Part shown: in pieces, positions 61,301 to 64,000 of the stretch
Position numbering within the stretch: position 1 is the first letter of the stretch
Layout of the letters: the number at the start of each line of letters is the position of its first letter
Assembly (NCBI GenBank): GCA_003991915.1
Contig: RQTK01000322.1
Location: forward strand, 7,501-71,500
DNA: 64,000 nt
Reading direction: 5' to 3'
Origin: Elysia chlorotica
Taxonomy: Eukaryota; Mollusca; Gastropoda; Plakobranchidae
Translations under genes and position numbers: made by a program
Notes under the pieces: model-generated
What the model was told of the DNA's origin: nothing
Databases searched by the model: none
Seen by the model: the letters and a program-made list of their open reading frames with translations, nothing else

Positions 61301-62991
61301 GTTTATATCAATTAAATGAATATGCTAGATATCCCACCATGTTATGTTTTCCTATCATATGAAAACAATCATTATGTCCTTCACATTAGTCATTTTGCAG
61401 AGTTTTTTTTTTTTTAATCAAGAACATGAGAAGATTTTTTATTGAAAAAATCAAACTCACCTTTGTTTTCCTTGTCAAAAGTTGGTGGTTTCAAATCTTC
61501 TGGGTTCAAATCAGTCCCATATTTGAGCTTATGGTATTTTGCTCTGAAAACAAAAGCAAAAAAAAAAACAACAAATAAATAAATAAAACATTTAAAAGAA
61601 AAAAAAAGCCTCAAGAATAATGAAAGTGAAAATTAATTCTAGCGACGCCTTGTAGTGCGAGCCTCATTTTCCTACAAGCTACAGGAACGCATCAGAGCTG
61701 CAAGTACGGTAAAAAACTATCTAGTAAATCACTGTGTGTATAATTTATACAGGAAACAGCCATTATTTACTTTATCAAAGAGCCTAAACCAAGACCTTTC
61801 CAAATCCACTATAAATCCACTACAACTAAAAATAGTTCTTACCGAACAAAACTTAAAAACGCAAACAAAAGCCAAATTATGTTGAGCAACAACAAAAATA
61901 CCTTTCTTGTTTCAGAGCATACTCCAACATTTTTATTCTTCTAACAAGATCTTGTTTAAGATTTTCTTGACCTTTGCGTTCCCCTTGCAAAAAAGCAATT
62001 CGTGCCTGTAAAACATAGAAATAGAATCATCATTTAAAAAATAAGAAAAACTGTTTCTTCTCACCATGAAGCAGTCCTCTTTATTTTATTAAGGAATTAA
62101 CTCTTGATTAAACTGTTCATATGAGTGATAGAACCTGACTGGAAAATACTTAAAGACTAAAAAAAAAATCTAGGCCTACAGGACACTAAATAAATGACAC
62201 ATTTTATCAGCAATGAGTCCGTGTCATCTCTAAATCTAGATCTATTTCCTCTCACATATCCAATCCATTTTCTCTAAGGGATTCCTTCTCTAAATCTACT
62301 AAAAGTAGATCTATGTGTAAATTATCTAGATCTAGATCTATCATACTGTCTGGTTGTCAGTTCTGGCAGTAGGCCTAGATCTAGATTCTAGTAAGAGTCT
62401 GTTGTTTAGCATGACGATGAACCTGAATCTAGGAGCCTTGTCTTGTATTTTGTATTGATTTTTTCATATTGGCTTGCAATTCTGTCGTACTGGGTTTAAA
62501 TTAGAGGGATTTAGATACTAGATCAGGTAGTAGTTTACAAACCTAGATCTACTTTCAGTAGATTTGTTACTTTGTAGAAAATAGATTGGATCCAAGAGGA
62601 AATAGATCTAGATTAGAGATGGCAGCACAGTTTGGACTCTACATGTAACGTACTTATACTGTTATATCTATAATACTGCAGCAATAGTGGATATGACACT
62701 TCGAAATAAATAGCTAGTGAAATGACACTCGGAATAAATTGCAATTCATACGGAAGGGTGAGCAACATTCTTTTTACGCACTTGAAGTTCTGCTCGTTCC
62801 ACTTCCCATTGAGACCTCTCCATCTCAAACCTTGCCCATTCTGTTTGAAGAAAATGTAGAATGCCTGGCATCGAGTATTGTGGGCGTTGTTTAATGCCAT
62901 CATCTTGTTGAGATTTGGTAACCATGCCTAATCCTCCTGATCCGGGCCCAAGTTGGCCTCCGTGTTGTGATCCTGGGCCGTCTTCTATCAT
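37373..62991 (-). CDS. STRN: Striatin family scaffold protein (complete, 19 coding exons)
   Basis: Nineteen exons sum to 2340 nt, giving 779 residues, about the usual striatin length. Order: residues 40-60 hold PGILHFLQTEWARFEMER, which contains a caveolin-binding pattern (F-x4-W-x2-F); about 50-110 is the coiled coil (VERAELQARIAFLQGERK to LKYG) used for oligomerisation and PP2A binding; about 150-185 is the conserved WRQGRQLLRQYLQEIGYTD region that includes the calmodulin-binding site; 219-440 is acidic linker with KLKEQYKKERKGKK-like and LGELAGLTVNNEAD blocks; about 450-779 is seven WD40 repeats ending ADALAKVFV and a stop. Striatins are the regulatory B''' subunits of PP2A and the core of STRIPAK, acting at membranes and in cytoplasm. 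The start is the first in-frame ATG after a stop (62989-62991). One gene is expected in an invertebrate (Cka in Drosophila); human STRN and STRN3 are close. Intron 15 carries a LINE. Confidence 0.96.
38618..38704 (-). CDS. STRN: striatin exon 18 (WD40 blade 6)
   Basis: It encodes KIIHSMVAHLDSVTSLAIDP then NGLYLLSG. The donor is GTAAGT and the last codon is completed by the next exon. Confidence 0.95.
39227..39334 (-). CDS. STRN: striatin exon 17 (WD40 blade 5)
   Basis: It encodes DASGSNQINRVISHPTLPIS then ITAHEDRHIRFFDNNTG, nearly identical to vertebrate striatins. Its acceptor region is tandemly duplicated just upstream (39380-39434). Confidence 0.95.
39325..39434. repeat. 55-bp tandem duplication spanning the striatin exon 17 acceptor
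   Basis: CCACTAGCATCTGCAGACAT and AAGTAAA...ACGAT, AAACAGCATAAAT occur at 39325-39379 and again at 39380-39434. The duplicate contains a second copy of the 3' splice site. Confidence 0.88.
39711..39851 (-). CDS. STRN: striatin exon 16 (WD40 blade 4, divergent)
   Basis: It encodes EEGVPTSVDFVRCDPNQMVA then SYTSSNTYIFDMETGAHVLM and LETKINS, matching the vertebrate IPASVDLVSSDPSHMVASF block. Splice sites are TTGCAG and GTTTGT. Confidence 0.93.
39987..40101 (-). repeat. Target duplication, downstream copy (carries duplicate splice donor)
   Basis: Identical in all 115 bases to 42523-42637. It contains a copy of the last six bases of exon 15 and of the GTAAGG donor (GT at 40095-40094). Confidence 0.93.
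40337..41215 (-). pseudogene. LINE RNase H domain plus Cys/His tail
   Basis: The frame is open across about 290 codons. RNase H catalytic residues are all visible: Asp in YTDGSK, Glu in AELEAILMAMK, Asp in FVDSLSAL, and WTPAHVGIKGNETVDQHAK with the final Asp. The tail CYACDSPYTVRHILIEC matches the C-terminal Cys/His motif common in I- and Jockey-type LINEs. It lies in a different frame from the RT. Confidence 0.88.
41185..42519 (-). pseudogene. LINE reverse transcriptase (truncated)
   Basis: The frame is open across about 440 codons. Visible RT blocks: QSSAGPDGISYQFL; PIPKPNKDTSDPKSYRPIAL; the catalytic region A in AVFFDLEKAYDTTW; region B in NGVPQGSILSPILF; and the catalytic FVDD (usually F/YADD) at about 41417. 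The endonuclease is missing at the 5' side. After KLDRKETPT the normal thumb and connection region is lost and the frame ends within a few codons. Confidence 0.88.
42523..42637 (-). repeat. Target duplication, upstream copy (real exon 15 donor)
   Basis: The partner of 39987-40101. It spans the 3' edge of exon 15 and the first 109 bases of intron 15. Perfect identity points to a young event. Confidence 0.93.
42632..42799 (-). CDS. STRN: striatin exon 15 (WD40 blade 3)
   Basis: It encodes DPTVLSGTLEAHTDAVWGL then LLSCSGDGTVRLWSPG and a linker ending TFTVDT. Its last six bases and the following 109 intronic bases, including the donor GTAAGG, are repeated exactly at 39987-40101 beyond a LINE insertion. 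Confidence 0.94.
43515..43595. repeat. (GGA)n(GA)n microsatellite, striatin intron 14
   Basis: GGA triplets pass directly into GA dinucleotides, then AGATCT words. Confidence 0.95.
44519..44688 (-). CDS. STRN: striatin exon 14 (WD40 blade 2)
   Basis: It encodes AASLDVEPVYTFRAHVGPVL then SLAMSPSGEQCYSGGMDTT and IRCWNIPKSDIDPYDSF. IDPYDS follows the repeat as in other striatins. Confidence 0.95.
45678..45794 (-). CDS. STRN: striatin exon 13 (WD40 blade 1)
   Basis: It encodes SHFDGVRALAFHPVEPVLLT then ASEDHTLKLWNLQKTVPAK, the first WD40 repeat with the W-N end. Splice sites are CTGCAG and GTAAGT. Confidence 0.95.
46113..46171 (-). CDS. STRN: striatin exon 12 (short)
   Basis: This 59-bp exon encodes ISTPKEGYRKTWSAKYTLR and supplies the start of the first WD40 blade. 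It sits alone between a 3.4-kb intron and a 0.3-kb intron, and is needed to join exons 11 and 13 in phase. Confidence 0.88.
47680..48420. repeat. Diverged tandem duplication in striatin intron 11
   Basis: Blocks such as GGGGAGCGGAT, ATGTATTCGCATT, CAGACA-AGG/C-TCTGATC, CGATAAAGCA and TTTTCAATTCGATACCG recur in the same order in two to three diverged copies (47690-47955, 48035-48210, 48295-48415). Confidence 0.75.
49554..49699 (-). CDS. STRN: striatin exon 11
   Basis: It encodes DIPAGGQISYARKPMMGLQD then DDENLDGGLVLGELAGLTVN and NEADPVNYD. LGELAGLTV-NEAD is a striatin hallmark before the WD40 domain. The donor is GTGAGT. Confidence 0.93.
50551..50658 (-). CDS. STRN: striatin exon 10
   Basis: It encodes RPTRHALQAMLASLGGEDDG then EVDSQPPTSPGETRED, matching the vertebrate RPNRSKLQDMLANL block. 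Splice sites are CGTGCAG and GTACGC. Confidence 0.9.
51946..52053 (-). CDS. STRN: striatin exon 9
   Basis: It encodes EKLEPSSGEDEEWLVDQRH then ISELKEQYKKERKGKKN, the highly conserved KLKEQYKKERKGKK segment. Splice sites are ATACAG and GTAAGT. Confidence 0.93.
53405..54319. mobile_element. hAT-like non-autonomous DNA transposon in striatin intron 8
   Basis: The terminal inverted repeats are CAGTGATGCCAACTGG (left) and CAGTGATGCCAATTTTC (right, reverse complement). The first 13 bases are identical. A CACAGG word lies just outside each end, an imperfect target duplication. CAGTG-ATGCC ends resemble hAT elements. No transposase frame is visible in the 0.9-kb interior. Confidence 0.6.
54914..55016 (-). 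CDS. STRN: striatin exon 8
   Basis: It encodes GDNEGMTGLDETDADTEEAL then AEFHFLESEMGGSS, equivalent to the DPDTEEALKEFDFL block of vertebrate striatins. Splice sites are TGACAG and GTAAGT. Confidence 0.92.
55485..55575 (-). mobile_element. tRNA-like SINE head in striatin intron 7
   Basis: On the minus strand GGGGCGTAAAGATAGCTGTC and AGGTTCAAATC lie at A/B-box spacing. It is short and diverged. Confidence 0.4.
55983..56085. mobile_element. Short (about 95 bp) member of the same inverted-repeat family
   Basis: It begins GGCCTGCCTATTTGAAAA and ends GGTGCAAGCAGGCAG, resembling the two ends of the 60.5-kb copy with almost no interior. A second CCTGCAAGC word follows at once. Confidence 0.45.
57366..57857. 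repeat. Pair of GC-rich repeats around a 24-bp palindrome, striatin intron 7
   Basis: 57366-57465 and 57752-57857 share GAGATTGG/GGGATTGG, CAG-ATCC, GGCCGGC, CCGGCCACAG and GGCGAACTTGCACCCA in order. A perfect palindrome centred on CGATCG lies at 57702-57725, followed by a T-run. Confidence 0.7.
57868..58235. repeat. Internal copy of the same MITE-like family, striatin intron 7
   Basis: It shares many segments in order with 60625-60925: TTTTTCTCTATTAGTT, AACCTATTGTCGA, AAATACCTTGGGG, TTAAATTCTTACCCAA, ATTTTGACA, ACACTCCAATTTC and AGCAGATGAGGAA. It runs into a GA microsatellite at its right side. Confidence 0.6.
58251..58331. repeat. (GA)n microsatellite, striatin intron 7
   Basis: About 40 GA units, about 290 bp downstream (in transcript terms) of striatin exon 7. 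Confidence 0.95.
58618..58693 (-). CDS. STRN: striatin exon 7
   Basis: This 76-bp exon encodes an acidic linker, SDDNEDGMAADDEAEERLER then ASMKLK. It is in phase with both neighbours. Splice sites are CCCCAG and GTGCTG. It is the least conserved exon, so it is called mainly from phase and position. Confidence 0.8.
59403..59528 (-). CDS. STRN: striatin exon 6
   Basis: It encodes AGLKKIGNLANDNALIDAE then VMTTFDFLNSGNVVDDDEDL. The TFDFL followed by acidic residues corresponds to ETFNFLENADDSDED of vertebrate striatins. Confidence 0.9.
59831..59998 (-). CDS. STRN: striatin exon 5
   Basis: It encodes YLQEIGYTDTIIDVRSARVR then SLLGLQTQSGDSDAD and a basic end. YTDTI-DVRS-RVRSLLGL is the conserved striatin calmodulin-binding neighbourhood. 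Confidence 0.93.
60118..60300 (+). mobile_element. SINE tail remnant in striatin intron 4
   Basis: The words GGCAGCACCTAAAACTGTCAG and CCTATCTGCAATATT align with the tail of the 23.5-kb SINE. A poly-C tract (60167-60180) interrupts the body. Confidence 0.45.
60335..60422 (-). CDS. STRN: striatin exon 4
   Basis: It encodes DDHIDGEVSLSTSSG then ATWRQGRQLLRQ. The donor used is GTACGT, because only that choice gives the conserved RQYLQ with the next exon. Confidence 0.9.
60543..61050. mobile_element. MITE-like element with 12-bp perfect terminal inverted repeats, striatin intron 3
   Basis: CCTGCCTACTTG at 60551-60562 is repeated inverted at 61034-61045. The interior shares about 350 bp with 57868-58230, and its first 80 bases resemble 55983-56075. 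AT-rich, no ORF. Confidence 0.6.
61461..61543 (-). CDS. STRN: striatin exon 3
   Basis: It encodes RAKYHKLKYGTDLNPEDLKP then PTFDKENK, a near-perfect match to the striatin KYHKLKYG block. Splice sites are TTTTCAG and GTGAGT. Confidence 0.93.
61902..62005 (-). CDS. STRN: striatin exon 2
   Basis: It encodes the coiled coil ARIAFLQGERKGQENLKQDL through EYALKQE. The acceptor is TTTTACAG and the donor GTATTT. It ends two bases into a codon. Confidence 0.93.
62782..62991 (-). CDS. STRN: striatin exon 1
   Basis: This is the start-codon exon: MIEDGPGSQHGGQ, a Gly-rich leader, then the caveolin-binding motif and the first part of the coiled coil, ending ELQ. The donor is GTGCGT. The frame stays open for 12 codons 5' of the ATG but contains no other ATG before a stop. 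Confidence 0.93.
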
Positions 62992-63023
62992 AATTGCTTG
63001 GTCGCCATTACAATTTTTCGTGT

Positions 63024-63053
63024 TCAATTGTTCATTGAGGGGGCGCTTGCCAT
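63024..63053 (-). CDS. Possible upstream ORF in the striatin leader
   Basis: A ten-codon ORF (MASAPSMNN and a stop) begins 62 bases 5' of the striatin ATG and ends 33 bases before it, in a different frame. If transcription starts further upstream it could reduce initiation at the main ATG. The transcription start is not known from sequence, so this is only a candidate. Confidence 0.3.
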   Translation of the reverse strand: MASAPSMNN

Positions 63054-63058
63054 CGGAA

Positions 63059-63103
63059 TGACGTCACATTATAGATTTCATCAAAAACAGTGCCGTTCCG
63101 GAA
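63059..63103. promoter_or_regulatory. Candidate striatin core promoter: CRE and ETS-type palindromes
   Basis: A full palindromic CREB/ATF site (TGACGTCA, 63059-63066) and a palindromic ETS-type site (TTCCGGAA, 63096-63103) lie 68-112 bases upstream of the striatin ATG. I see no convincing TATA box. Both site types are known near start sites of broadly expressed genes; their use here is inference. Confidence 0.45.
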
Positions 63104-63607
63104 TAGGATGCGATTGTTCTAAACTGCTTTGTTGACCAAGGCTGTCTACCTTATCATTTTAAGAAAATAAAAACGACAAAATAGCGTTAAATTGTTTGGT
63201 GAAGTATGAAAGTCTTAAATTGATTACACTTATCAATATTCTAAATTTATTTGTATAGAGTTGGCAGGCCCTACACCACGACACACCCTATTCCATAGGA
63301 AATTTGTATTTAATAAAGATCAGGGATTGCGGATAAACTAGTCTTTGCATAGAAAGAAATTCTCAAACTTCATGGTCTACCTAGTAAACTCTAGCGATTT
63401 GTTCAACGTGTTTTCAACACCAAAAAAGTGTTTTAGGCCTACTTGTATTTTTAGTCATTCGCGGTTCTGTTCAATTCCCAAATGGGTGGTATTTCCAAAA
63501 GAAGAAATTTATTATTATCATCAATCACAGTTCAATCTAAATGTCCGAATAATTAGGAAAAGAGACCGAAAGAAAACCTTTGACTTTGCAATAAAAAGAC
63601 TAGTGTC

Positions 63608-63662
63608 AACAACAACAACAACAACAACACAACAACAACAACAACAACAACAACATCAACAA
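63608..63662. repeat. (CAA)n microsatellite upstream of striatin
   Basis: About 17 CAA triplets with one CAC interruption, about 0.6 kb 5' of the striatin ATG. Confidence 0.93.
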
Positions 63663-64000
63663 TAACAGCAATAACAATAAAAACGACAAAATATGAAATA
63701 AACAGGTTTTGGATGTTCTCGTTGTTCACCAAGAAAGTGGTAAATAAACTTATAAAAAAAACAACAACACAACAAACTAACATTAATTTGAATTCAAATT
63801 ATCTATGTTACTACATCGTGTAGATGTACCCAACAATTAACTGCACTCCCTCTTTTTATCTCTCACACACCATTTTCAGCTCGGCTTTGATCCCCTAAGG
63901 CTTCTCCATCCTTGATGTATCCAGTGAAGAACATCTTTGTATTTCTGGTGAGGGGGGCTGTAAGTCTTCGACAAAAATGTTCCAACCGTCATCGGCGACC

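Noticed and set aside
62992-63027. Earlier striatin start at the TTG at 63027
   Set aside because: There is no ATG between the in-frame stop and 62991; a non-ATG start is not supported by conservation of the added residues.

Overview
The window is animal nuclear DNA with intron-rich genes, GT-AG introns, AT-rich introns and intergenic DNA, and very many micro- and minisatellites. The protein sequences and repeat style (LINE fragments, tRNA-derived SINEs, many GATCT/AGATC-type words) suggest a lophotrochozoan, most likely a gastropod mollusc. That placement is inference.

Two host genes are recognisable, both on the minus strand. (1) Positions 1-9858 hold the 5' coding part of numb, the PTB-domain adaptor and cell-fate determinant. 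Four exons encode the N-terminus and first half of the PTB domain, and the gene runs off the left edge. (2) Positions 37373-62991 hold a complete striatin gene, the scaffold of the STRIPAK phosphatase-kinase complex. It has 19 coding exons whose phases all agree and sum to 2340 nt (779 codons plus stop). It carries the caveolin-binding/coiled-coil head, the conserved calmodulin-binding region and the seven-bladed WD40 tail. The two genes lie in the same direction, striatin upstream, with about 27 kb between striatin's stop codon and the first recognisable numb exon.

Layout: 1-9.9 kb, numb exons separated by introns full of tandem repeats (48-bp and 41-bp minisatellites, CAGA, GAT and CT tracts). 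9.9-32.3 kb, upstream of numb: no convincing host coding exon except a possible GC-rich leader near 14.6 kb. It holds a decayed LINE (10.7-11.8 kb), a 44-bp minisatellite (13.0-13.6 kb), several smaller satellites, tRNA-derived SINEs, an AGATCT-rich block (25.3-26.1 kb), a segmental duplication (27-28.6 kb), a 50-bp minisatellite (28.9-29.4 kb), a perfect 139-bp tandem duplication (31.2-31.5 kb) and a second decayed LINE (31.6-32.3 kb). 32.7-37.4 kb, a repeat-poor tract plus an inverted-repeat element; part of this is probably striatin 3' UTR. 37.4-63.1 kb, striatin, whose introns carry a young 5'-truncated LINE and several inverted-repeat or dispersed repeat families.

The most striking structure is in striatin intron 15. 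A LINE fragment encoding reverse transcriptase and RNase H is bounded by identical 115-bp direct repeats. The repeat includes the last six bases of exon 15 and its 5' splice site, so the gene now carries two identical splice donors 2.5 kb apart. I see no prokaryotic-type system, no CRISPR array and no tRNA or rRNA gene.
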